NCBI GenBank assembly: GCA_037013685.1 | Contig: CM072899.1 | Span: forward strand, 3,527,479-3,591,478 | DNA: 64,000 nucleotides | Direction of reading: 5' to 3' | Source of the DNA: Acridotheres tristis | Lineage: Eukaryota > Chordata > Aves > Passeriformes > Sturnidae | In this document: piece by piece, positions 1-13,600 of the stretch | Numbering within the stretch: position 1 is the first letter of the stretch | Layout: every line of letters starts with the position of its first letter | Made by a program: the position numbers and the translations under genes | Notes under the pieces: generated by a model | The model's input: only the letters and a program-made list of their open reading frames with translations | Databases searched by the model: none | Told to the model about the DNA's origin: nothing

Positions 1-1710
1 ATCACTCCACAAACTATGGGACCAGCCAGACTAAAACCAGCCTTTTTCTCACCTGGGCCTCAGGTGTGAGGAACCCTGGTGCCCTCTGGAAGCACTGAGC
101 AGAATGGGAAGATCTTTCCTTGAAGGAGTGAACCCTGAGAAGGTACCTGTTGTGCACACCCTCACAGGAGAGAATTAACATTTTCAGGAGGATTCAGGAA
201 AAGATGCTTCTACAAGAATAGGTCTTTAAAATAAAGAGCTGTGTCATTTCTGTGTCATTATTTCAGTATTAATTACCAAAACTATACTTATACACTTTTG
301 GGCTATACTGTAGTTTTCACAAAGTAACAGCAACAACTAAGGTACATTTATAGAAATGTAAAAGTCAAATCAAAATATTCTGCCTCAAAAGAAAACATTA
401 ACAAAATGCTTTGTTCATCTTCAATGCTGATTCCCATTTTGGTGTTTTGTCTCCATTTTCATTTCAAAGGAAGTGTTGACAGTTTGGTTTGTATTCTGAT
501 CCAGAATGAAAGCAAAATTCCCCAACATTGTTCTGTCTTTTGAAGCTCAGATAGCAATTCCTTATCTCATCCCAGCAGGAGGTGCAGGCTGATCCCAGCA
601 CAGACAAGCACTTGTCCCAGGAGCAGTGGGGGAATGTTTCCAGCCTCTGCAGGGACAATCCTGGCGACTGTCCCATCCCATCTCACCTCTGGAGGGGGGC
701 TCACAACTTCCTACCATCACATTTTAGTATACCTGATGGAGAGGAGGAAAGGATTCTCTGACAGTTGATAAAGTGTCAAGATTTATTTCTTTCAGTTAGT
801 TGTACTTTATTCCCAGCTTAGGAAATCTCTCTTCTCCCCACAGGAATACTGACTGGGGCCACATTTGCAAGTGAAAAACCTTGGATCACAGAGCAGTGTG
901 ACCGTATGTGACACACCCCACACACCCCCAGCCTGCCCAGAACCCACACACACAGGCTGGTGTGTTACAGCTGGCCCATCCATGTCAATGACAGTTTTAT
1001 TCTTATTTTCACTTCAGAGAGCTGAGGCTGAGCCCAGCACATCACCCAGCTGGGAACAGTGTCAGCACCAGGATTTGGCTGAAGAGACAGCCCAGGAGCT
1101 TCTGTCACACAGAGATGTCACAAGCAAGGACAGCACAGCAGTGACCGTGCAAGAATGTCAAGAAATGCATTACAAGAAGGAGGGAGGGGAAATAATGCTG
1201 AGTTACCTCCAAGGAGAGGAACGTGATAGAGAAACAGTAAAGAGTAAAAGATAAAACTCCAGTTTCCTTTGAGGAAAGGTTCTGATCTATGCTCACCATA
1301 ACACAGCTGGAGCTGCAGCATGATACACGAGCACTTTGTGGGAAGTTAAATGTATTTGTCTCTTTAAATCCAATATCAGACTCTTTCACAACAGTAAAAC
1401 TGTAAAAGAGGAGCATTTATCCATGTTCACTGCTGTCAAACCCTGTATACACACACTGTAACATCATACCTACAAAACTCTATCCCCACCAGACCAGCAC
1501 AAAATCTTGTAGTTAAAAGAAACCTAGCAAATTACAGAGCTTGCTTAAAATTTCATTTATTTGTATTGTAAGCCAAAGGATCATCCTCAACTCAGAAATG
1601 CACTGCTCAGCCTCCTTGGGAGCTGTAACAATCAGGGCACTTGTCAAAGAAAAATCCACAAGCAATTCAGTGACAGAGAAAAGGGACATTTTTTACACAC
1701 ATGCTCGTGC

Positions 1711-1728
1711 TGTGCACACACACACACA
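1711..1728. repeat. short (CA)n microsatellite
   Basis: A short alternating CA run, interrupted at its left end. Simple repeat only; it lies in the 3' flank of GXYLT2. Confidence 0.6.
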
Positions 1729-3856
1729 GAGCAGTTTCCAGTTTCCCCTGTAAGCAAAATGCTGGTGAGCTCTATCCGTTGTACCATTGGAAATAACTAA
1801 AACACAGAAGAGGAAGGGGAAATGAGGACATAAGTCTTTGTAAGTATTTACACATCCCATTATTAAGATAAATGAAGGCTAATTAACATGGAATTAGCCA
1901 CAAGTATGAAATACAAAATGAATTAAAACTCGTTTCTAAGTAAGATGAATATTACAACCAACTACTGTTAAAACTAAAATATAACAAGGTTTTGAAAGCT
2001 GTAATGAAATATAAATTAATAATTCTAACAACAACAAAAAAACAAGTTACATAATTGTTTTAGAACACTTTGGAGAGCTCAAATTATTGCTTTTTTCCTC
2101 AGAAAAAGCCCAGCAGGGGGGAACCTCCCCTATTCCTCCTGCCAGCTGATATTACATTAACAAGAGTCTTCACGTTAAAGCAAATACTTCATATATTTAA
2201 TAGCTGTTGAGAACATAACTCAGTTCTTCCTAAACAAAATGTAGCACCTCCTGTGAACATAAAAAGCACTGCTTTAATCTCTAATCAGTTCATATGCAGT
2301 AATGCCTTTGTTTGGAATGAATTCCACTCCTTCATTTGAATATGCCTGTAGTTGCAGGGTTCTGCTGAATCACAGCTTACACAACCACAGCCTCCGAACC
2401 TCCAGAGCCTCGGCACTGGGGCTGCAACTGTCTGGGCAGCAAGACTTTGTTCTGCAGCTTTCTGTGGCTTGGAGACACCATGGAAATCAGGAATTCAGCC
2501 TGCCCAGCATGCAGCTCTACCAGCCTCGTCAGACCTGTGTCAGCTTTACCCTGATACTTGAAAATAAAGACCAAAAGCAAGCTAATACTTTATACAAGCT
2601 CTCAGAACTGTTGGCCTAAAGGTTTACCTGTCATACATTATTTTAAACTTTTTAAATCAGCAGCTTTACCTTCTTTTCTCTGCCTTCTAGTTCTGAAATC
2701 TTCAATGCTCATTTGGGTTACATTTCAAACCTCTCAGTAGGTAGAAGTGTACTCGTTTCAATGGGCAACTGAGACTTCAGCTGAAATAGAAAATCCTAAG
2801 GCAAGTTGGAAAGGCATCTCTGCTCAAGTTTAAATGACTTTCAATCACAACAGTCAAGCTGCCTCTGCCCTTCACATGTCAATTGGCACTGAGGTGGCTA
2901 ACACTGCCAGATAAGGGCTGGAGTCAGAACACATTGTTTAATCAGACTGTGATTTGCAGCAGAGGTGCAAACAAGGTTTCTGTTCCTGTCATGCTGTGAG
3001 GTCCAGCAGTTCCCCTGTCCCACCACTCCCCCGCTCAGCTGCCCTGCTCTCTGCCAGGCTGTGTCACAGACACCCACACTCCAGAGTTTGGGAAAAGCTT
3101 CTTGGAACTGCATCCCGTGCACAGGCTCTTATCTGGCAGCCTGGGATGGCACCAAGGTCGTGTTTTCCCTCCTCTCAGGAACAGCCACACAAGGAGGGAG
3201 AAATTTCTGAGACAAAAGGGAGACTCCTGGAGTCTGTTTTCTTATGAAACCCTGAATTAATCCTGACTGGATGGAGAATATCCAAAACTGCAATTCCTCA
3301 GAAATCCTATTTTAACTTTGGGAACATATCCTTTCCCTCATCCACAGTCCCCAAGCGTTTGTCTCTAACAAATGTATGTTACATGCACAGGATATCCCAT
3401 CTGTGCCAGTTTTCCTTTCATTAGGGGAAGGCTTCATTATCTCACCCTGCTCATCCCGCTCCTACTTTGCCTGTTAGATACAAAAATGAGCAGTTCCGAG
3501 TACTGGCTGATGTTTTCTGCTCAACAGACTTGAAAAGTAACATCATTTTATCTGCTGCTTCCTTGAAGCACTCCTACACACACCCTTGGGGCTCACACCT
3601 AGAAAATGCCCTCTGGGAGTCTGCTCTTGGATCACTGCTCTGTAGGAGTGTCCTCACTTCCAGTTCCCCAGGGAATGGTCCCAAGCACCTTTCAGCTACT
3701 GCAATTTAAATAAGCTCTTGTGCATATCACAAGATTATGATCATACTTTGGAAATTTAAGCTAAATGAAGTATTTTTAATAAACATCAAAGCCATTTTGT
3801 ATCCTCTTCCACTTTGAGGCTATTCATTTTGATCCCAGCATAAAGATCTCAACTTC

Positions 3857-3993
3857 CCCATCTCTGGAAGTGTTCAAGGCCAGGTTGGACAGGGCTGGAG
3901 TACCCTGGTCTAGTACCATGGCAGGGTGTGGAACAAGATATCCACGATGGCCCCTTCCAACCCAAACCGTTCTAGAATTCTACAGTTCTGTGA
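3857..3993 (+). mobile_element. CR1 LINE 3'-end fragment
   Basis: The text follows the typical avian CR1 3' UTR in sense orientation: a segment reading CTGGAAGTGTTCAAGGCCAG, a CTGGTCTAGT block, and a terminal CCTTCCAACCCAAACC followed by degenerate ATTCT/ATTCTA octamer-like repeats. It is strongly 5' truncated (about 140 bp), as most CR1 copies are, and has diverged in the middle. It lies downstream of GXYLT2 and probably entered its 3' flank or UTR. Confidence 0.88.
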
Positions 3994-4486
3994 TCCCAGA
4001 AATGGAAGTGCCAGGCAGAATACATTTCCATGCAGGAGAGGGGAGTCAGGGGCAGCACTGACTCCCAAGTTAGGGATGGAAAACTGTCTGGAAGTGGAAC
4101 ACTGCTGTTACTGTACAGGGAATAGCACTTAAAGAGGAAAATGGATCAACAGTACCTGGGTTTGTACTGTTCACTGACAACAGTCTTGGACTGTGCCTAA
4201 TGCAATTCACATTACCAAGCCAGAGAATACATGCTTCAACTGTAAGGGACCGGGGAGGCAGCCCACAGCTGTAGTCCACAAAGAAAGGATTCTCCTGCTG
4301 TTCTCAGCAACAATCTGAGTAGGCTTCTAGGATTTCCTGCTTTTTGTAATTTCAAGGGTTATTAGAAAATTGGAAAAACAAATGCTTTAATTCCGAGTTT
4401 CAGTAAAAGAGTTCATATTCTTCATTCATATCCTTCATGAAATGGAGTACAGGACTTAAAACTTCTGTGTAAGAAGAGAGCTACAG

Positions 4487-4669
4487 CTAGTATCTGTGAT
4501 TGGCTCCCAAGTACACAATGACACGATTTTCATACACCTTCTTCATAGTTTTCTCAATTTGCTTCAAAAATACTTGTGGAATTCTCCCACATAAAGTGTG
4601 CACTGTATCCAGAAACTTTGACTGCAGAGGGTAGTACAAGGACTGGAAGAGATTGTCTTCAAATGGAAA
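4487..4669 (-). CDS. GXYLT2: GXYLT2 exon 7: C terminus and stop
   Basis: 183 nt including TAG at 4489-4487, acceptor TCCTTAG|TTT. It encodes the last 60 residues, including [20 protein letters not shown] and [14 protein letters not shown], which match the C-terminal helices of the family. The very end ([11 protein letters not shown]) differs from the mammalian end, as expected for this variable tail. Confidence 0.94.
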   Translation of the reverse strand, partial: FPFEDNLFQSLYYPLQSKFLDTVHTLCGRIPQVFLKQIEKTMKKVYENRVIVYLGANHRY

Positions 4670-7600
4670 CTAAGGAAAAAAAAAAAAAGAATTTTTAGTT
4701 TTCACTAGTTGTGAAAGGGTATTTTACAAATTTCAGTAAGAGAAAACCTTCCATAGGTAGGGAATGTCTTGCCCTCGCCTGTCGAGTGTCACCAACCCCA
4801 TCACTTCACACCTTGCCTGCCTGAGAGTGTGCATTGACAGGAATTTTATTAATGTAAGGATACTGTAGGGAAACAGGAGTTTTGGCAAGCAGAGCTGTAA
4901 ACACACAACATCCCAAATGGACACATGCACCAGTGCCAGTGGACAAGCTTCTGCCCTCCATGTGCCTGGAGGCTTGAGGTGCTCAGGGAGGACAAGCTTT
5001 CCCTTATGGACTATATCTGCAGCCCCAGCAGGAGAAACTCCACTCCAGCATCTTTTTCCTACCTTCAGTATTACAGAAAAGCAATTTATCAGCCTTTTTG
5101 ATTACTACAACATGAAGGAGAAATGTTTAAACCACCTCAAATGCATGAGAGGCCAAAACAACCATGTTCATTTGTATCTGGTGGGTTTTACACAAACACA
5201 ACTACCCAGCCTGATCGCTGGCAGAGCAACCTGAGTGAAACAGGAATCCACCCTGGGACAGCAGGAACCTGGGACAGCAGGAGCCCGGGACACCATGACC
5301 AGGACCACCAGGAGCCCGGGACAGCAGGACCAGGACACCAGGAGGGCTCTGTGGAGCAGCACTTACATCCCGGATCACCTCGTAGAGGGCTTTGAAGGTG
5401 GGCTGCTTGTCATCGTGGTAGACGCCTCTGTTGCCGTGCAGGATGGAGACCCCCTCGTCCTCCGCCCCCCTGCAGTTGCTGCCGTACATGCAGTGGTCAG
5501 GCCGGTAGTTCCACTGGCAGGGGAACACGTACAGACACTCTGCCCACGTCAGCAGGGCACAGGGAAGGAGAAGAGACGTGTCAGAACAATTTAAATCAGC
5601 CTAGGACTGATGATCAGGGAATATTCAGTTACATCTGTTGCAAGTATCCCCGACAGAGACACTTCCTTCCCTCATGGGTGACTACACTTCCCAGCTGTTG
5701 GTACTGAACAGACAGGACAACACAAAATCTGGGACCTAACACAACCCAAGACAGCCCTTTAGAAAGTTAAAGTGGAAGAATCAAACCAGAGAGCACACAG
5801 CAGGTGGCACTGTCCAGCACCCTCTGCCATGGGAAGGAGTTTCTGGAGTGACAGGAACGACTGGGGAAGCACACACAGCAGTGAGGGTTATGAAAAATCC
5901 AGACTCCTCCTGGAGCCAGCATGGGAAAAGTACATCCAGTGTTTGTTGCTGAAGCTGTCACAGAGGCCATGACAATTTGTTACACAGCAGAGCATAAGGG
6001 GTGGTGTATTTTATCCACAGCCCTCCAAAGAGTCATCATCCATTAATTTCACAGGTCTAGGTTATTTAGAGATGAGCCTAATTTCTCAAAAGGGCTCATA
6101 ACTCCCCTTCTCCTAGCGATTTTTTAAAAACTCTGTGCACACAGTGCTTGCAATCTGCTTGTCATAAATCACTCCAGTCTCTGCAACCTTTCTGCCTCGG
6201 CCCTGGGGAACAATGAATCATGGCTGGTGCCAGCAGGGCACTGAAGATTGAATTCTTCCCTTGGCCTTTCCCAGCTTCCTGGGAAGCCTGCAGCTGCTCC
6301 CGTGTGGTTCTTGAAAAGCAGGAGAAACTTTCTGAACTTTTCTTCCCTTAAGGCCTCTCCAGCAGAGCTCTCCAGAAAGGGAGAGCAGTCTTTGGAGATG
6401 GGCAAAGGGAGCAGCTCCTCAGGCGTGGGGAACAGAGCTCTCTGTGGTTTTAGCTCACATCTGTAAAAAGGCACCTGCAGCAGTCTTGGCCAATTCCCTC
6501 CCCAGGCAGTCTCACTAACCCAGAGCTTAAGACCCCAGGAAGTCCAGTTTTGTCTTAATTGTATCCAGAAGCAGGGAATCCCTTCACTTCATCATTAATT
6601 TTATACCTCATTATTTTCTCAAATCTCCAGAAAGCAGATTTACATATTCAATGGAACCAAGTCCAAGCCCCATTACCTGCAGCAATGTCAGAAACATTTT
6701 TATAGGTTAGAAATTTTTTGAGGATGCAATTACACAATAACTGCATACCAGAATATTATGCATATTATAAATAAAAAATAGCAGTTAAAAAAAAAAACAA
6801 GCTCAAGATATTTTCTCAATGCAGATAATGACAACACTGAGAATCATTCCTTACCTGGGTTAAAGTAAAAAATGATATTTAGCAAATCCTGGTCTCCCCA
6901 TGTGATGTAATTTTTGTACTTTTGGTACAATGGATATAACATTTCCTCCCAAGTCAAGCCACCTGGTATCAAGCTGTTCTGCAGGGCAGGAAAACAGAAG
7001 CAAGGGATTAATATCATGATCAGTGCTGTGGATCTGACTCAGAGTGGGCACACACAAATCTCTAAGTTCTGCTAAGCCATGTTGGACACCCAGGTGAAAA
7101 ACACAAACCTGCCAGGAGATGTTAGACTTGGACAGGGCTGTAACAGCAGAACTGACTGTGTTTATCTAAACAGGAAAACAAAGTCTCCTGGGCCCAGCTC
7201 TGATGTCAGCTCCTGCTATTCACAATCTTCCTATTCCAAGTAACAGGAGGGGTAAAAAGTGAACAAGTAGGAAAATGCAGGGACAAGGTGAAAATCAAGG
7301 TATAAAAGCAGGGAAAATTACAGACTAAAGATCATCTTCCCTGGGAATTACGGTAGTAAGTGCAAAGTTTGGGTTTGGTTTTTTCCTTCCCCAGCTGTTC
7401 CTGTAACAATGCAGGAAACTCCTGGCTTTGCCTGAGGAACCACTTGGGGTAAGCAAAGTTTCAGTGGTGAGAGAATACGTGCTCAACAACATGGATCTGT
7501 CATGAGTATGTGCCCTTCTCACACCAGCTATCTGCAGCAGGATGCAGGAATCTGTTCACAACACATGCAAAAATCGCCAATTTCTCTGGGTATTCACAAC

Positions 7601-10600
7601 AAGCTTTCCAATTTTAAAAACAATGTAACGACCGCACTGAAGATCTTTGAGGTTTCTTTTTTCCATGTATCTTTTCAGGGAAATGTAAGAATTGGGGAAG
7701 CCATTTTTAACACTGCTACCAGACTGCTTCAGCTGCAAGTTCCCACTGCTCCAGCCTTGAGGAAGTTTCACTATTTCAATAATCACATTCACAATAGCTT
7801 TTAGTATCCAATTCCACATCTTCTGTATTCCTCTGATTCTCTGTCTTACGAACTTTATGCAATTTTACACCGAGCTTGCAGATGTGAGAAACACAGCAAC
7901 CCTGAGCCTCTGCAACAGCTGCGTTTGCTCTCACCTTGAACTGAGTGCTGCGGATCCGTGTCAAATTCATCAGCATCACCCCGGAGTTGACGCCGGTGGA
8001 GCCGTAATAAGGGTGACGGGCGAAGCGGCTGTACCAGCCGATCTTGGGGATCTCGTGCTCGGGGGCCATGGCAGCCAGCTGGGTGGAGTTGAACTCTCTC
8101 AGGAGGTGCCAGATGTCATCGATGGGCCTCAGGAACAGCACGTCGGTGTCCACGTAAAGCAGGGAATCCACGTCCTTCAAAATCACCTTTGGGGTTTGCG
8201 CAGCGGGGCGAAAAACAAATCACAGAGACGACAAACACAAAGATCATTGGCAAAAGGCACTTTTACTTTAAACTGGTAATTTGGAAGAGGTTATTGATTT
8301 ATCAGCTAAATGTAATTACAAAGAGGAACAACAGTTATCAGATTATTGGCTTGTTGTTTGCTGTGGTTTTTTCTTGAACTGCACAATAAAACAGCTACCA
8401 GAGCACTGGGGCTGGATTAACCTTCTTACGAAGCAGCAATTCTCCAAGCTCCCAAAAGTATCTGCAAGGACTGCTTAGTATCTGTTCAGAGATGCAATGT
8501 AAATAATATATATTTACAGTGTTCTTTCCAAGATCTTAACTGGTGAAGCACGCAGTGTTCTCCACAGGCAGAAAGGGTAACCCAGGAGACCAGGATATTT
8601 AGATTTACCTTCATATATAATTAATGTATACAACGATTTCAGATTAATTAAGACAACACCATTGATCACCAATGTATGTATATCCCCCGAAGAACAAAAT
8701 TCGGCTGTTAAAAAGAAAAGTCACACTAAAACACACCAGTTGTACTCTGAGCTCTGTTAGCAGACTCTGTATGGGAATAACCACAGTAAAGCTGGCCAGG
8801 TCAGAAGGGTGGAAACCGCAGATTAGAGCCAGGAGATTTCAGTGGTTCCTGCTGACCATGTTCCCCCTTGTGGCTGCCCAAATCCTTGCACACTCCTTCA
8901 TTAATATCCACGGTAGGACAAATGACCTGGTGTTTTAAGTCTTTGTCAAGTAATAAAGATCATTACCTACAGCTGACCACCAGTTCCAACCACATTTTTG
9001 TTGCTCTTCTTCATTATTTACTAAAATTGTCGAAAATTTCCTGAAGGACTGAAATTTTTTTACTTTGGTCTAGCCAAAAACCCTATTTACTTCTCTCTTT
9101 CTTTGAAAAGCAAATCCAAAAGGCTTTGGATTTTCACCACGTGGAACACAACAATCACTCTCTCATCCACCTGCAATGACATTAATGACAAACTCTCCTA
9201 TTTATGCAGGTTACAAGAAATTCTACCGAAGAAATTGGGTTTTACATAAATTCTAATTCACTATGACTGAGGATTACTTGTGAAATAGTGAACAACATTA
9301 GGATTTTCAACAAGTGGGTGAGAAATATCACCTCTAAGCATGCTCAACAGGAATCCACTAAGATGCCAAATCCGTGAGTAAAGACTTAAATGAGATTTTT
9401 CACCTGACTGAACACTTTGGGATTCAGACTGACATTTAGTCAAGTTTAACAAATCCCTGACCTGTATTTCTGACAGGATAACTACATGTTCTTCCTACAG
9501 AACAGGGCAAGTAGGAGAAGGAACTGTCTCTGCATTTTAAACAAAAGTTATGCTTACAACAAATTCTAAGCAAATACATTCAACACAATTCAGATCTCTC
9601 TGCTGGATGGAAGTTGATAGCAATATAGCATTTTTCCACAAAAACCCCATAAACCAGAATGTGGAGGTATCAAAAAATAAGTGACAAAAATAGTTCCATA
9701 ATACACTAAAAACTCAGAGTAAATATTTGCAGATATTAAGTACCCTCAAGTCCAATACTAAAAAACCAAACCAATAAAAAAGACAGCTACTGTAAGAGTA
9801 AATCAATAGAAGAAGGTCTGAAAGGAGGAAAGGTTTTCAGTTTAAGGATATCTTGGGGTATTGTGTATTAATAATTCTGTAGCACCTAGGAGCCCTGATT
9901 CATAGGGACCTGCTATATGAAGTCACAAAAAATCAATAGACATTTAAAAAAAGAAAAATCACCCCCAGATTTAGTCTGAGATAGGAGGTAACACTGGAAT
10001 ACAAGCAGAGCAGAAGCTATTGGACTTTTCCTGTGGATCCACAGCACACTGCAGACCATGTAAGATTTTTGTCTAAGGGGGCCCTGGTACAAAGACAATG
10101 TTGAGGCATTTTCCAGCAGGAAAAACTTACCCCAGTTCAGGGGGAAGTTTAACAGGGGCCTAGAGACCCTCCTCATCCTTCCCAAGCATAAATGACAGTG
10201 GTCACTGCTGGACACTGCTTCTTTCAGCAAAAAAACATTCTTTCAGCAGCTTCCAATACACAAATAATTTAAATCTGTGGAAGTCTATTGACTGTAATAA
10301 TTTTCCTACAGATTCAAGTAGGTATTTCAGTTCTTTGTGCAGTGCCCACCAGCACCTGACCCCACCTTGTATTCCTCCTTTCAGAATTCACATGCTCTCT
10401 TTTCTGCTGAGATTCTTCCTTCTGTGTCCAAGGTGTTGCCCTGCAGTGACACCCAACTGGCTAAAAAAAGAGCTGTGCTACCTCCTTTAAGCCCTTCCCA
10501 CTTTCACATGTTGAGCGTTAAGACTCCTTTAAAAGCTGCAGATGTCAGTTTGAATCGCTCACATCTCTCCTGCTGTGCCTTGGGTAGGGGGGATTTAATT

Positions 10601-13600
10601 TCACCAACTGCAGCTGTAGGAGTTTCTCACAGAGCAGGAACCTGCAGTGCAGGTTAAAAATGACACGCAGTGACCTGGAGCAGGAGCTTTGCCAGGCTCT
10701 GTCTGGAGGTCTGAGCTCACACAAACCATGCAGACACACCTGACAGCCTGGGATTTTGGAAAGGGATGGCCAGAAACACGGCTTGCTCTGCTTGTCTTCC
10801 CCTTGCTCTGCAGGCACTTACAGCTTAAAAGTGTGATTTTTTTTTATATATATTTTTTTTTTTTTGCAGCTATATAGAATATTCTTAGTAAATCTGTCAA
10901 AAAGTTCTGCACAGAACTGGCTATATTTAGCCTGGCACTTCACTTAAATACTCAATTATCTGTAATTTGATTTCACAACTTCTGTCTCCATAGATTCTCC
11001 CTGTGTTAGCAAGGTTGGCAAGAAATAACACATTCTTGAGTAAACACACGCTGGTGTACTGTGAAGCTGGACTACCTAAGGGCTTGTGAGGGTTCCTGTG
11101 GCACCTCAGCACAGCTTTATCCAAAATTAGGTACAAATCACTAAGCTTGATGCTAGAGTTACAGAGCCACAAAGTTGAGTTACTAAACCTCATTGTAATA
11201 AGAGATTAACTCAAGTTACAGCAGAGGCTTTTGTCTAGATAAGGCCCTGGCATCTATTCCCACTGGGCTGGATACTTGAGCATCCCTCAAGAGGAAAGCT
11301 CTAACACAGGGATATTGCTAATCTATCTTAAAAGCTCCTAAGTAGATTAAGTGTTTTGAGAAGGGCTCTAAATGTTCATCCAAAAATCATCCAAAAATCC
11401 CTTGAGCATTTCAGGATACTTGAGCTGATTGTTTTGGTAGCTCCAGAAGAGCAGCACAGAAACAGCTGCAGCCAGCCCTGAGGGACCAGCATCCCTGGGA
11501 CCAGAGGATGCTCCTCACCTGCTGCTTTAACACCCATATCAGGAGCACAAACCAGTTCCCAGGGACTGCTGAGAGCACTACCCTCCTGGTTTAATGTTAA
11601 AGTTTCATTCTGTGCTTATAAAAAGATCTACATCCTCCTCTCTGTGTCTCTGCAAATGCCCTGGATGGTTTTATTGCAGCAGAATGCAGTGAGAGACTGA
11701 CTTGTGAGATTACACTGAGGCTCATTCTACATCCCTGCATCCAAGTGGCAAATGTGATGTCTCAGAATGCCTCTGAAAAATGCAGGATGCTGTACAGTCT
11801 TCCTTAATATTTTAGCATCCTGGGTAGAGTCAACAAGTTGGGAATGTGAACTTCAACCTGTTGCCCAGGATAGAACAGATCAGTACTGCAAACGGCAGGG
11901 TCCTATCCCAGAGCTCCTCTTTCATCACCGGGTAAAACCACTGAAAGGTTCTTACCCAATTTTCCCTGAACACATTCCTCAGACCCTCCTGTCCACTTTC
12001 ACACGCCTGCTGGTGCTGCAGAGGAGATTTCTTTGGCAGGAGAGGCACTTGTGAATCAAAGACTCGCATTCCACTCGGGCTTAGCATTATCAGGAGCAAG
12101 ACAATTTGCACAACTGAGGGCTAAACAGCTGATAACTACTGCTCTCCTGGGGTCCTCCCTAAATCCAGGCACATTTCATGCTGCTGCAGGGAAAAATGCT
12201 CAGTATGGGAAAGGATAAAAAAACCCCAAATTGATATTCTGCTGGTATTTATTAAAAATAAAAGTCAAACTAGTTCTCTAAACAGTAAAACTTGGAGCCC
12301 TCTGTTCCCATCGTGTGCTGACAGTTTAAGTGGGATATCAGAACCTAGCTATCAAACACCAAAAAACAAAATAATGGCTGGAATTACCCAGAAACAGCCC
12401 AAAGTTGTGTCAGCCTGTGAACTCGAGCACCAAACCTTGAGGGTCCCACAGGACCTTTGCCACCTCAGCTACAACGACAGCTTGTTTATTATACCCACAT
12501 CAACCCCGTGTCAGCTGCAGCTCCTCTTGGACAGCCCCTCCTACACAAAGCCATAAACCCCAGCCTGGCCACACACAGCATTTTGTAACTGCCCCTGGAG
12601 AAACAAACATCTACAGTGCAAGCTGCCCCCTCATTCTGCTAACACAGCGTGCAACAGTCTAATATTCCTTAAAAGAAGTTACTGGAGAACTTCAGCAACG
12701 TGTGAGTGACAAAAAGGGATCAGTAAAAGCATTGCCCAGCCTGAAGGAATCAGCACGAATGTATAACCCCTTTCTGTCATCAGAACAGTGAGGAGAAATA
12801 AAAGTTAAGTCATTCCTATGAGTAGTCTCCCAAAATGACAAAAGTATCACAGAAGAACAGAGATTTCTGTTTACCCAGGACACCCTGACACTCTGTATGG
12901 AACAAGTTAAGGCTTCAGGATTATTTTCCAGGTGATACAAATATTTACTCAGGGGAGAGAGGATCTCTGCTGCAGTTGGAGTTACTTCCAGCCCATCTGG
13001 CCTTTGTGCTGCTGATAGCCCACCCCTAAATGGCAGATCAGCAGAACTGCTGACAGCACATATTTTCTCACATATGTATTCACAGGCTACGTATCTGGAC
13101 ATGCAGCTGTCTCCTGATTGCTTCCATCTGAGAGGGGAAAGATTTCTTTGTCGCCCCCCCGACACTTCTCCTAAGACAGTGATGAAGAAATCTGGATCAT
13201 GTGAACAGTTTGTCACTTCACTGGAGTCACCCCAATCAACAGCAACCCACGAAATATTTTTGATAGATGTTCTCGGTTCCACAGAAATTGCTTTATGCAA
13301 ACATTCCTTCAACTTCTGATATGCAAAACTGGTATCAACACTTCCCTTCTCTCCAAGTTTACGAAACTAAGTATAATACAACTTTTCAGTGAACTTGCAT
13401 GAAATCCAACTTAGAACACGCTGGAATTAGTACCTTAAGGGCAATTCTAAGAGTCTTGGAAAAAATAAGTAAAACTCAAGGAAATGGGAATGCTGAGAGC
13501 ATCAGTTTAAGGGCTAACATATGGAAAGTAAGATGGTGGGTAAAGAGGGCATGTTGTAAAGAATGCTATTTACAGAAGGCACACAGCATCTACCCCAAAA

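Larger units (their letters stand above)
1..4486. other. 3' flank of GXYLT2: probable 3' UTR plus intergenic DNA
   Basis: No recognised coding exon lies here. The segment directly below the GXYLT2 stop (minus strand, descending from 4486) should contain its 3' UTR, but I could not fix the cleavage site: minus-strand AATAAA or ATTAAA motifs occur in several places (for example around 3775, 1556 and 782) and none is clearly favoured. A CR1 tail sits at 3857-3993. A short CA run lies at about 1711-1728. One plus-strand open frame after a good acceptor (1017-1254) is discussed in the findings; I do not call it a gene. Confidence 0.55.

Noticed and set aside
7776..7934. Continuation of the GXYLT2 exon 4 frame past the donor
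   Set aside because: The GTGAGA donor at 7934 and the phase match to exon 5 show that this stretch is intron 4.
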